Positions 55,054 through 63,565 of a DNA stretch of 64,000 nucleotides are shown one piece after another; positions within the stretch are counted from its first letter, which is position 1; the number at the start of each line of letters is the position of its first letter. The stretch lies in NCBI RefSeq assembly GCF_030160075.1, contig NZ_BSNQ01000003.1:1796328-1860327 (forward strand), in the 5' to 3' direction. The position numbers and the translations under genes are program-made. The stretch comes from Dyella lipolytica. GTDB taxonomy: Bacteria; Pseudomonadota; Gammaproteobacteria; Xanthomonadales; Rhodanobacteraceae. The notes beneath the pieces were generated by a model. The model saw only the letters and a program-made list of their open reading frames with translations, had not been told where the DNA came from and ran no database searches.

Positions 55054-56453
55054 ACCAGCGCATGCTGTGGCGCGAGGGACGCCAAAGTCTGCGCAGGCGC
55101 CTGCTGACTACCTTGCTGGTACCGCTGACGATGCTGTTGCTGTTCAACAGTCTCATCACCTACGTCGGCGCGTTGATCTATGCCAATCACGTGCACGACG
55201 AAAACCTCATCAACGACACCCAGACCCTGGTGCAGATGATGGCCACCGAAAGTCCGGATGGCCGCGTCACGTCTCAGGCGCAGTTCCTGCTGGAATACGA
55301 ACCGGAGGGGCGCAACTACTTCAGCGTCTTCAGCGCCAAGCATGGCTTGATTGCCGGCAATCCCGTATTGAAACCACCGGGGGGATTATTCACCGGCGAC
55401 GGTAAGCAACCGCAGCTCTACGACGTGCAGATCGATAAGCGCTCTCTGCGCGCGGCAAGTCTGCTGATGACCAATACGCGTGATCCAGGCGACCAACTGG
55501 AAGTCACCGTCGCCGAAACCTTGCGGGATCGTCACAAGGAAGCGAGGCAGATCCTTCTGCTTAGCATTCCCGCGCAAACGCTGCTGATTCTTGCGGCTTT
55601 CATGCTGGTTTGGTTTGGCGTACGTACCGGCTTGCGTCAGCTCGATCCGCTAACCACCCAGCTCGCGAATCGCGAACACGATCTCGCACCGATCGGCGAT
55701 GCCAATGTGCCGGTGGAAATTCTGCCGCTGACACGTACCATCGACGGTCTGTTCGCGCGTCTGCGCAGCATGCTGGCCTTGCACGAACGATTCATCGCCG
55801 ATGCCGCACATCAACTGCGTACACCATTGGCCGGCCTTAGCGTACATGCCGAACGCGCCAAGGCCAGCTCCGACCCCGAGACGATCTCGGACGCGTTGAC
55901 TCATATCCAGCGATTGATACAGCGCGCGAATCGCACATCCAGTCAGTTGCTTGCTCTGACCCGCGCGCAAACCACCGTGCATGAAGCGGGCGACTCTGCA
56001 CCGCTCAATCTGGCGACCCTCATTCCCGAACTGGTGGGTCAGCGCGTGCACGAAGCCTTGGCCGCCGACGTCGATTTAGGTTACGACGGCCCTGCGGGGC
56101 CGTTATGGGTCGATGGCGATCGTCACCGCCTGCAGGAAATGCTGGACAACCTCATCGACAACGGTCTGCGCTACGCCGGACGCGGCAGCCTGATGACAGT
56201 GTCGTTGACGCGGGAAAGTACTGAGATATGTCTCGCTGTCGAAGACAACGGGCCAGGCGTTCCACCATCGTGGATCGAACGTTTGGGCGAACGCTTCTTC
56301 CGCGTTCCCGGCAGCAAAGAGGAAGGTAGCGGCCTTGGGCTTGCTATCGTGCAACGCATAGCGGAGTGGCACAACGCGCGCGTCCGCTACATGACCGGCA
56401 GCCAGGGCGGCCTGCGGGTTGAAGTCGTTTTCCCGTCGATGCGCGTCGCATAA
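55050..56453 (+). CDS. Sensor histidine kinase (TctE-like)
   Basis: About 467 residues from the ATG at 55050. Two membrane helices (about 20-42 and 167-189) flank a periplasmic domain. The dimerisation H box is FIADAAHQLRTPLAGL; ATP-binding boxes follow (LDNLIDNGLRYA, VEDNGPGVP, GSGLGLAIVQRI). The periplasmic part has the TctE-type N-terminal domain length, a family often tied to tricarboxylate sensing; no transporter gene is adjacent, so the signal is open. Confidence 0.92.
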   Translation: MNQRMLWREGRQSLRRRLLTTLLVPLTMLLLFNSLITYVGALIYANHVHDENLINDTQTLVQMMATESPDGRVTSQAQFLLEYEPEGRNYFSVFSAKHGLIAGNPVLKPPGGLFTGDGKQPQLYDVQIDKRSLRAASLLMTNTRDPGDQLEVTVAETLRDRHKEARQILLLSIPAQTLLILAAFMLVWFGVRTGLRQLDPLTTQLANREHDLAPIGDANVPVEILPLTRTIDGLFARLRSMLALHERFIADAAHQLRTPLAGLSVHAERAKASSDPETISDALTHIQRLIQRANRTSSQLLALTRAQTTVHEAGDSAPLNLATLIPELVGQRVHEALAADVDLGYDGPAGPLWVDGDRHRLQEMLDNLIDNGLRYAGRGSLMTVSLTRESTEICLAVEDNGPGVPPSWIERLGERFFRVPGSKEEGSGLGLAIVQRIAEWHNARVRYMTGSQGGLRVEVVFPSMRVA

Positions 56454-56480
56454 AAAAGCGGCGGCGCCTAAGCGCCGCCG
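56452..56480 (-). terminator. Bidirectional intrinsic terminator between kinase and aminotransferase
   Basis: CGGCGGCGC (56459-56467) pairs with GCGCCGCCG (56472-56480), loop CTAA. On the minus strand it is followed by CTTTTTT, a strong terminator for the aminotransferase; on the plus strand the T-run is poor (ggttt). Confidence 0.85.
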
Positions 56481-56562
56481 GGTTTGCCAGCTTCCCCTGC
56501 ATGGGAAAATCGACAACAACCGTTTTCCGAATGCGGACGTCCAGACGCCCGCACCCGTGGAA

Positions 56563-57972
56563 TTACATCCCCTTCTTTGCCTTGGTCAGCAGCTGATCTA
56601 GCAATGCGACAGCCAGGTCGATCTCTTCGTGCGTGATGTCGAGTGACGGCGCGAACGTAATCACGTTCTTGTACCAGCCACCCACGTCCAGCACGAGGCC
56701 CATCTTCTTGCCGTTATGCTGGAGATCCCCGGCCAGACCGATGTCGACCATCTTGTCCAACAGTGCCTTGTTCGGCGTGAAGCCGTCGTCAGTGCAAATC
56801 TCGGCGCGCAGTGCCAGACCCAGACCATCGACGTCGCCGATTTCCTTGTGGCGCTTCTGTAGATCTTTCAGCGCATCGAGGAAGTGCGCACCCTTCTCGG
56901 CGACGGTTTTCTCGTAGTTGAGCTCGTAACCCATCTTGATCACTTCGAGGCCGAGCGACGTGCCAAGCGGATTAGAATTGAACGTGGAGTGCGTCGAGCC
57001 CGGCGGAAAGATGGTCGGGTTGATCATCTCTTCACGCGCCCACAGGCCGGAGAGCGGATTCAGGCCGTTGGTCAGCGCCTTGCCGAACACGATGATGTCC
57101 GGCGTCACGCCGAAGTGCTCGATCGACCACAGCTTGCCGGTGCGCCAGAAGCCCATTTGGATTTCATCGACCACCATCAGGATGCCGTACTTGTCCAACA
57201 CCTTTTTCAAGTCGCGGAAGAAGTTCTTCGGCGGGATCACGTAACCGCCCGTGCCCTGGATCGGTTCGACGTAGAACGCAGCGTATTCGGCCTGATTGAC
57301 CTTGGGATCCCACACGCCGTTGTATTCGGTCTCGAACAAGCGCTCGAACTGGCGCACGCAGGCATCCGAATATTCTTCCGGCGTCATGCCCTTCGGGCGA
57401 CGGAACGGATACGGGAACGGGATGAACATCGCGCGCTCGCCGAAGTGGCCGAAGCGGCGGCGATAGCGATAGCTGGAAGTGATCGACGATGCACCCAGCG
57501 TGCGGCCGTGGTAGCCGCCCTCGAAGGCGAACATCAGACTCTTGCCGTTCTTGAAGTTGCGCACCAGCTTCAGCGAATCCTCGACCGCCTGCGCACCGCC
57601 CACGTTGAAGTGCACGCGGCCCTTCAGACCGAACTTCTGCTGCGCGTCGACGGCAATCGTCTTGGCCAGCTCGATGCGGGTCTGGTGCAGGTACTGGCTG
57701 GCCACTTGAGGCAGCACGTCAATCTGGCGCTTCAGCGTGTCGTTGAGGCGCTTGTTGCCGTACCCGAAATTGACGGCCGAATACCACATCTGCAGATCGA
57801 GGAAAGGCACACCGGCGGTGTCGTACATCCAGCTGCCTTCGCCGTGACGGAAGATCTTCGGCGGATCGACGTAGTGCACGGTATCGCCGAAAGAGCTGTA
57901 TTGCGCTTCGTCGGCCAGCAGCTGGGCGTCAGGAATCACGCCGGTTGCGGCGTTGGGGTCGTAAGCGTTCAT
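56563..57972 (-). CDS. Class III PLP-dependent aminotransferase of unassigned substrate
   Basis: 469 residues. Class III marks: GAQAVEDSLKLVRNF, FEGGYHGRTLGASSIT, VEPIQGTGGYVIPPKNFF, VDEIQMGFWRTGKLW, and the PLP lysine in VFGKALTNGLNPLSG, followed by STHSTFNSNPLG. The N-terminal block DLQMWYSAVNFGYGN is unusual and sets it apart from GabT/ArgD/HemL. Probable role: transamination of an omega-amino compound. It precedes no other gene in its operon; the MtnX-like phosphatase lies upstream on the same strand. Confidence 0.85.
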   Translation of the reverse strand: MNAYDPNAATGVIPDAQLLADEAQYSSFGDTVHYVDPPKIFRHGEGSWMYDTAGVPFLDLQMWYSAVNFGYGNKRLNDTLKRQIDVLPQVASQYLHQTRIELAKTIAVDAQQKFGLKGRVHFNVGGAQAVEDSLKLVRNFKNGKSLMFAFEGGYHGRTLGASSITSSYRYRRRFGHFGERAMFIPFPYPFRRPKGMTPEEYSDACVRQFERLFETEYNGVWDPKVNQAEYAAFYVEPIQGTGGYVIPPKNFFRDLKKVLDKYGILMVVDEIQMGFWRTGKLWSIEHFGVTPDIIVFGKALTNGLNPLSGLWAREEMINPTIFPPGSTHSTFNSNPLGTSLGLEVIKMGYELNYEKTVAEKGAHFLDALKDLQKRHKEIGDVDGLGLALRAEICTDDGFTPNKALLDKMVDIGLAGDLQHNGKKMGLVLDVGGWYKNVITFAPSLDITHEEIDLAVALLDQLLTKAKKGM

Positions 57973-58049
57973 GGGGACAAGGCCTGGTTAACTAAAGAAT
58001 GCGGCCGTGCATGGCCGCTTTTTGATCTTCGCGTTCATGGATCAACGCA

Positions 58050-58751
58050 TTAAAAGCCTGCAGCAGCAGGCAGCACGTGCGGCTGATGCTCGGCCAACAG
58101 ACTGCCGTCGAGCAGGCGAGGCAACAGTTCAAGCGCATCCTCGAAGCCGGTGATCGGCACATAAGGAATGCCCGCCGCGCGGCAATGCTCGATCAAGCGA
58201 TGCTTGGCAAACACGAAATCGACCTGGTCGGCAGCACAGAAGTCCGACGCACCATCGCCGATCAGCAAGGTCTTCGCGCCACCCGTGCGAGCTTGCGCCA
58301 CGCAGGCACATTTGCAGGTGCCGCTGCGGCAGCCTTCGGCCTGGAACGGCGAAGTCAGCTGCCATTGACGCGGCGGCGTGGCCGGGGCCAGGTGATTGGC
58401 CGCCAGCGGAAGATTGTCCAGATCATAGCGACCCAGAATGCGGTGAATGGCGTAATCCAGGCCATCGCTGACGACCCGGATCGGCGTCTGCAGTTCACGG
58501 GCGCGGGCGACGAACGCAGGAAACGCATGGTCGATCCACAGGCCGTCCAGGTGCGCGTCCAGCTCCTGCTGACGCATGTCCAGCAAGGCCACCTGCCCGC
58601 TCATGCACTCGCGTGAGCCGATGCGGCCCGCACGCCAGTCCTGTTCCAGCGCTTCCCATCCGGGGCGCCCGAAACGGTCTAGCAGCGAGTCGATCACGTC
58701 TTCGACGGAAATGGTGCCGTCAAAGTCGCAGAGGATGTTCCAGGCAGTCAC
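58050..58751 (-). CDS. MtnX-like HAD-IB phosphatase
   Basis: About 233 residues. HAD motif I DFDGTIS (nucleophile and acid/base Asp), motif II Ser in RVVSDGLDYAI, motif III Lys and motif IV GDGASDFCAA. The Cys-rich CRSGTCKCACVAQ is a known feature of the MtnX-like group. I chose the GTG at 58751 (GGAG ribosome site), which places the catalytic Asp close to the start; a TTG at 58790 is possible. Substrate unknown: the methionine salvage genes that would support MtnX activity are absent nearby. Confidence 0.85.
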   Translation of the reverse strand: MTAWNILCDFDGTISVEDVIDSLLDRFGRPGWEALEQDWRAGRIGSRECMSGQVALLDMRQQELDAHLDGLWIDHAFPAFVARARELQTPIRVVSDGLDYAIHRILGRYDLDNLPLAANHLAPATPPRQWQLTSPFQAEGCRSGTCKCACVAQARTGGAKTLLIGDGASDFCAADQVDFVFAKHRLIEHCRAAGIPYVPITGFEDALELLPRLLDGSLLAEHQPHVLPAAAGF

Positions 58752-58818
58752 GCACGCCACTCCGGCAATAGGTAACGAGCATCTTTGCAAGTGACCCCTT
58801 TCGGTCCCCTTTCTTAGG

Positions 58819-58865
58819 GCCTGCCTAAGGTCTCCGAGTAGCCCGCGTTGAGACCTTAGGCAGGC
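58819..58865. repeat. 16-bp perfect inverted repeat with 15-nt loop
   Basis: GCCTGCCTAAGGTCTC (58819-58834) and GAGACCTTAGGCAGGC (58850-58865) are perfect inverted copies. Pairing can extend three positions outward through a G-T wobble. It lies in the divergent gap between the phosphatase and the exporter operon, so it is not a 3'-end terminator. It could be a dispersed repeat, a MITE remnant or a regulatory hairpin. Confidence 0.8.
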
Positions 58866-58944
58866 TCTTGGCCCAGGTAAGCCAAAGCTTGGCTTGACCG
58901 GCTATGCTTACGGTTTGCACGCTTCATAAACGGTTTCCTAGCCC

Positions 58945-60417
58945 GTGCACGATTCCACCCTGCGCCATCCCATCCGTATCAGCCACTTGCCGATGGCTGG
59001 CCTACGTCTGCTCCCTGCGCTGGTCCTGACCTTGCTCGTGGGCTGTTCTGCCGCGCCGCTGCCGGCCTTGAAGCCGCCGGTGCCGCAAACCTGGCGCAAC
59101 GCTTCGGCTGCCACCGCGAACCCGGCGCAACCGGACCTGCACAACTGGTGGCATGCCTTCGATGATCCGGCCTTGAATGCCCTCGTCGAACGCGCTCTGG
59201 ATGGCAATCTGGACGTGGCCGCCGCTTCCGAACGCCTGCTGGCCGTGCGTACGCTTTACAAGCACACCAACGACAAGTACCTCCCTAATCTGCGGGCGGA
59301 TACCAACCAAGTCATCCAGCCCGACGCGAGCGCGTCGTATTTCATCGCTGGATTCGACGCCTTGTGGGAACTGCCGTTATTCGGCGCTCTCAAGAGCACC
59401 CACCGCCTTGCTAACGGCAATCTCGATGCGGCAAGCGCGCAGTTGCAGGGGACGTATGTCACGCTGGTCGCCGAAGTCGTGCGCTGCTGGGTTGAATTAC
59501 GCACTGCGCAGGAACAAGCGCGGCTGCTAGTGGCCGTGCGCGATGCGGACCGCGAAAAGCTGCGGCTGTTACAGGTCCGCGCTGGCCTCAAGTTGGTGTC
59601 GCCGGTCGACGTCGCTAACGCGCAAGCAGAAGTCGCCCGCGCCGACGCCGCGCTTACCGATCCTCAGCGCGCCATCAACGCCAACGCCCAGCAACTGGCC
59701 GTGCTGCTAGGTCAGAGTGAACCCGATCCGGCATGGCTGGAAGAAGGTGGCCAGCAGCCCCAGCTGGGCAGCTGGCAAATGACCAGCGCACCTGCTGATT
59801 TGCTCAGGACGCGTCCCGAAATCGCCCTCGCCGAAGCCGACGTGCTGCGTGCCGCAGGCGAAGCGGGCATCAGTCGCGCCGACGTTTATCCGCATATCGG
59901 TCTCGGCAGTTCGCTGGACTGGTCGCTGAACATTTTGGCCCACCGCCGCGTGATCCACTCCGGCGAAGGCATCTTCTCCATCGGCCCGGTCGTGGACATG
60001 CCCCTGTTCGACTGGGGCATGCGTATAGCTCAGGCGCACGCCAAAGATCATGAGTTGCAAGCGGCGGTCTATGCCTATCGGCAAGCGGTACTGCAAGGCG
60101 TGGCCGAAACCGAAACCGCCATGGGTGATTTGCAGCAATTGCATCTGCGCGAAACCGCTGCCGAACAAGTGACGCAAGCACTCGATGGCAACGCCGCTGC
60201 GCTAGACAAGCGTCGCAGCCTAGGCCTTAGCAGCACGCTAGAACTGCAGGATGCAGTGATTGCGCAGCAGAATGCGCAGCTCGCACTGGTTTCGGCCCGG
60301 GCCGAACGCGATCTCGCCTATGTATCGCTCTACAAGGCACTGGGTGGCGCGCCCTTGCCGCCCGTCGACGTCGCTGCAGACTACGACGCCCCCAAGCACG
60401 CGAAGGACGCCCGGTAA
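58945..60417 (+). CDS. Outer membrane efflux lipoprotein (TolC/NodT-like)
   Basis: 490 residues from a GTG at 58945; an ATG at 58993 would give a more standard lipoprotein signal (GLRLLPALVLTLLVGC, lipobox LVGC). OEP family repeats: WWHAFDDPALNALVERALDGNLDVAAASERLLAVR and the paired helices of the periplasmic tunnel, with GLKLVSPVDVANAQAEVARADA. It provides the outer-membrane exit duct for the ABC exporter encoded next; its stop overlaps the permease start (TAATG). Confidence 0.9.
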   Translation: MHDSTLRHPIRISHLPMAGLRLLPALVLTLLVGCSAAPLPALKPPVPQTWRNASAATANPAQPDLHNWWHAFDDPALNALVERALDGNLDVAAASERLLAVRTLYKHTNDKYLPNLRADTNQVIQPDASASYFIAGFDALWELPLFGALKSTHRLANGNLDAASAQLQGTYVTLVAEVVRCWVELRTAQEQARLLVAVRDADREKLRLLQVRAGLKLVSPVDVANAQAEVARADAALTDPQRAINANAQQLAVLLGQSEPDPAWLEEGGQQPQLGSWQMTSAPADLLRTRPEIALAEADVLRAAGEAGISRADVYPHIGLGSSLDWSLNILAHRRVIHSGEGIFSIGPVVDMPLFDWGMRIAQAHAKDHELQAAVYAYRQAVLQGVAETETAMGDLQQLHLRETAAEQVTQALDGNAAALDKRRSLGLSSTLELQDAVIAQQNAQLALVSARAERDLAYVSLYKALGGAPLPPVDVAADYDAPKHAKDAR

Positions 60418-61550
60418 TGGTCGCCCTGGCGCGCAAAACACTGATCCACGAATGGCGCCGCTTCCTGCCGGCGATTCTCGCCGTCGGATTCGCTGGCCTG
60501 CTGCAGCTATTGCAAGCGGCATTGGTGCTGGGCATTTTTGGAAGCGCCAGCGTCTATATTACCGGCTCCTCCGCCGATTTGTGGGCGAGCTATCCGGGTA
60601 CGCAGAGCGTCAACCTCGGACGTCCGATCAGCGAGGACGTCGCGATGCGACTTCGCATGGATCCGGACGTCACCAAGGTAGAACCCTTCCGTTGGGTCGA
60701 TGCCGACTGGCGCGGCCCGCGGGACACCGGCGGTGTCTCTGTGTTCGTATCCGGCATCGATCCGCGTCCCGACGGCATGATGTTCTCGCACGCCCTACCC
60801 CCAGCACTGCGTGCTCTTTTGAATGAGCCAGGCGCGGTGATTGTCGACAAGGCGGACCTCGACAGCCTCGGCGTGAATATCGGCGATACTGCAGCCATCA
60901 ACGGCCAGCGCGTGCGTGTGGTCGGCGTCAGCAGTGGACTGCGCGCGCTGGGCGGCGTAAACATCGTCGCTTCGCTCGACACCGCGCGCGTGCTCGACCT
61001 GGATCCCGCAGCCGCGGGCATGACGACCTACTTCGTCGCCAAGCTGCGCGATCCATCCAAGGCGAAAATGATCGCCAAGCGCCTGAGCGGACAGGATACG
61101 TTCGGGCCTTACACCGTTTGGACGGCCAAAGATTTTGCGCGCCAGTCGCAGCTGTACTGGATGTTCGATACCGGCGCCGGTGCGGGCGTGCTCTTCCTCG
61201 CTGGCATTGTCTTCCTGGTCGGCGCGGTGATCACCAGCCAGACCTTGATCGCTGCCGTGATCGGCTCGATCCGGGAATACGCCACCTTGAATGCGCTCGG
61301 TGTCGGCCGCGGCTCATTGCGCAAGGTCGTCATGGAACAGGCTTTCTGGGTCGGTGCGTTGGGGCTTATCTGCAGCATCGTGATCGGAGCATTGATGCTG
61401 ATCATTGCGCGCAACCGCAGCGTGCCGATGGAACTGCATCCGATCACCGCCGCACTCTGCATGGCGCTCAGCATGGCGCTGGCGATCGTGTCGGGACTCG
61501 CTGCGATGCGCAGCCTACGGCGCGCCGATCCGGCGAGTCTGCTGAGATAA
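60417..61550 (+). CDS. ABC transporter permease, FtsX/MacB-like (DevC type)
   Basis: 377 residues: one N-terminal helix (about 20-42), a large periplasmic domain, then three helices near 257-282, 312-335 and 348-368, the DevC/MacB layout with ISREYATLNALG-like coupling (SIREYATLNALGVGRGSL). Works with the ATPase and the membrane fusion protein of the same operon. Substrate unknown; DevBCA exports glycolipids in cyanobacteria, MacAB exports peptides and macrolides. Confidence 0.9.
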   Translation: MVALARKTLIHEWRRFLPAILAVGFAGLLQLLQAALVLGIFGSASVYITGSSADLWASYPGTQSVNLGRPISEDVAMRLRMDPDVTKVEPFRWVDADWRGPRDTGGVSVFVSGIDPRPDGMMFSHALPPALRALLNEPGAVIVDKADLDSLGVNIGDTAAINGQRVRVVGVSSGLRALGGVNIVASLDTARVLDLDPAAAGMTTYFVAKLRDPSKAKMIAKRLSGQDTFGPYTVWTAKDFARQSQLYWMFDTGAGAGVLFLAGIVFLVGAVITSQTLIAAVIGSIREYATLNALGVGRGSLRKVVMEQAFWVGALGLICSIVIGALMLIIARNRSVPMELHPITAALCMALSMALAIVSGLAAMRSLRRADPASLLR

Positions 61551-61552
61551 GC

Positions 61553-62317
61553 ATGTCCACGGCCACCAACACGCCCTCCATTTCGACATCGACGACGCTG
61601 CAAGCCTGCGGCGTACGCAAGTCGTTCGTCTCCGGGCGTCTCCAGAGCGTCGTCCTGCACGATCTGTGGCTGGACGTGCGCGCGAGCGAACTCACGTTGA
61701 TCTCAGGTCCATCGGGTTGCGGCAAGAGTACGTTGCTGGCGATCCTGAGCGGTCTGCAACCGGCCGATGCCGGTGGCGTGCGCGCGTTGGGACACGAACT
61801 CGGCGGCATGGGCATGCGCGAGCTGGAAAACTTTCGCCTGCAGCACACCGGCTTCGTGTTCCAAGGGTTCAACCTTTTCCCCGCACTGACCGCGCTGGAA
61901 CAAGTGGAGCTGCCGCTGAGCTACATGGGCCTACCCAAAGGCGTCGCACGCAAACGCGCCATCGAATCACTGGACGAGGTCGGCCTTGGGCCGCGCATGC
62001 GACTGCTTCCCGCCGAACTGTCCGGCGGCGAAAAGCAGCGCGTGGCCATCGCGCGTGCGTTGGCGAAGGAGCCCGAATTGCTGTTTGCCGACGAACCGAC
62101 CAGCTCACTGGATTCCGCGAACGGCCAGATCGTGATTGATATCTTGCATCGCATCGCCCGCAATCACGGCACCACCGTGCTTTGCGTAAGTCACGACCCG
62201 CGCCTGGTCGGCCATGCCGATCGGGTGCTAGCGATGGAAGATGGCCGGATTCTGAGCGACCATGTCCCGCCGGCATCGTTATCCACCACGCTCGAGGCCA
62301 AGGAGCCCTCTGCATGA
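61553..62317 (+). CDS. ABC transporter ATP-binding protein (DevA/LolD type)
   Basis: 254 residues. Walker A GPSGCGKST, Q-loop FVFQGFNLFPALTA, signature LSGGEKQRVAIARAL, Walker B LLFADEPTSSLD, His switch CVSHDPR. The N-terminal 15 residues are Thr/Ser-rich and not conserved. Starts 2 bases after the permease stop and overlaps the fusion protein gene (ATGA). Confidence 0.95.
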   Translation: MSTATNTPSISTSTTLQACGVRKSFVSGRLQSVVLHDLWLDVRASELTLISGPSGCGKSTLLAILSGLQPADAGGVRALGHELGGMGMRELENFRLQHTGFVFQGFNLFPALTALEQVELPLSYMGLPKGVARKRAIESLDEVGLGPRMRLLPAELSGGEKQRVAIARALAKEPELLFADEPTSSLDSANGQIVIDILHRIARNHGTTVLCVSHDPRLVGHADRVLAMEDGRILSDHVPPASLSTTLEAKEPSA

Positions 62318-63234
62318 ATCCGCGTGATCTTCGCCTTCCGCTCGCCCTGCTCGCGGCCACGTTGCTGGCCGGCTGCTCGCATGACGACGCGCCGGCGACC
62401 ACTAGCACGACGACGCCGGCTTATGTCGCCGTTGCACGCGGACGCATCGACATCGAAGGCGGCCTACTCAAGCTCGCCATGCCTAGTGAAGGCATTGTCG
62501 TCAGCGTTGGCGCACACGAAGGCGATCACGTGCACAAAGGACAGTTACTCGTCCAACTCAACGTCGAGCCGGCCAAGCTGGCGCTCGACTCTGCGCTAGC
62601 CGAACAACAGCAAGCCAGTGCCCAGGCCAGTGCACTGGAAGAACGGGTGAAATCCGCCAACTTGCGCGCATCCCGACTGCAGCAGGCCGCCAAGGCCGGT
62701 GCAGGCGACGTCCAGAGCGCGGATGACGCGACGGAAAATGCGCAACAAATACAGGCCGAGCTCGACAATGCACACGCCGCCGCTACGCTTGCCGCGCAGA
62801 AAGTCGCCGGCGCGCGCTATCAGCTCGATCTACGCAGCTTGCGCGCTCCGATCGACGGCCAGATCGTGCAACGCATGGTGCAACCCGGTGCTTCCGTATC
62901 GCCGGCGGCCGGACCGATCTTCGTATTGCTACCGGATTCGCCGCGCATCGTGCGCGCCGAGCTCAACGAATCCTTCGTCGGTGTCGTGCATGACGGCATG
63001 CCGGCCGAAGTGGATGACGACAGCGGTAGCGGCCTGGCCCCGTTGAAGGCACATGTACTGCGTATCGGCGACGTGTTCGGCGCCAGCACGCTGGAAGACG
63101 ACCCGCAGGTGCGCGCCAATTCGCGCACAGTGGAATGTGTGCTGTCGTTCGATCAACCGCCTGCGACGACGCTGCGCATTGGGCAGCGTGTCATGGTGAA
63201 ATTCGATCCCAAGCAGACGACTGCGTCGCACTGA
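62314..63234 (+). CDS. HlyD-family membrane fusion lipoprotein (DevB type)
   Basis: 306 residues. Lipoprotein signal with lipobox LAGC. Lipoyl-like halves PSEGIVVSVGAHEGDHVHKGQLLVQLN and SLRAPIDGQIVQRMVQPGASV flank an alpha-hairpin (about 90-160) of Gln/Ala-rich heptads. It bridges the inner-membrane ABC pair and the outer-membrane duct. Last gene of the four-gene exporter operon, all coupled by overlaps or very short gaps. Confidence 0.92.
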   Translation: MNPRDLRLPLALLAATLLAGCSHDDAPATTSTTTPAYVAVARGRIDIEGGLLKLAMPSEGIVVSVGAHEGDHVHKGQLLVQLNVEPAKLALDSALAEQQQASAQASALEERVKSANLRASRLQQAAKAGAGDVQSADDATENAQQIQAELDNAHAAATLAAQKVAGARYQLDLRSLRAPIDGQIVQRMVQPGASVSPAAGPIFVLLPDSPRIVRAELNESFVGVVHDGMPAEVDDDSGSGLAPLKAHVLRIGDVFGASTLEDDPQVRANSRTVECVLSFDQPPATTLRIGQRVMVKFDPKQTTASH

Positions 63235-63247
63235 GCGACGTCGCACA

Positions 63248-63565
63248 TCAGCGATCGTCGCGCGTCCAGATCAATCCATCGCTTTCACGAATCGGAAAAC
63301 GGGCGATTGGCTCATAGGCGGGCGGACAAGTCGGTGCGCCCGTGCGCAGGTCGAACCGCGCACCATGGCGTGGGCATTCCACTTCGAAACCAACGACGTC
63401 GCCTCCGGCCAGTTCACCGCCGTCATGCGTGCAGATGTCTTCCACCGCATACAGATCGCCGTCGATGTTGAACACGGCGATAGCCGTATCACCGTCCCAA
63501 ACCACTTTGTATTCGCCCGGCAACAGCTCCGAACGCGTGCCTACTTCCACCCACGCCTCACTCAT
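63248..63565 (-). CDS. Rieske-type [2Fe-2S] ferredoxin
   Basis: 105 residues. The cluster ligands are Cys-x-His in DICTHDGG and Cys-x2-His in VECPRHGARFD. No membrane anchor, so it is a soluble ferredoxin of the NirD/BphF-like group, which commonly serves oxygenases or sulfur and iron cluster enzymes. The partner is not in the window. The ATG overlaps the TGA of the GNAT gene upstream (ATGA). Confidence 0.92.
   Translation of the reverse strand: MSEAWVEVGTRSELLPGEYKVVWDGDTAIAVFNIDGDLYAVEDICTHDGGELAGGDVVGFEVECPRHGARFDLRTGAPTCPPAYEPIARFPIRESDGLIWTRDDR

Noticed and set aside
58819-58865. Intrinsic terminator
   Set aside because: No T-run and located in a divergent intergenic region upstream of both genes.
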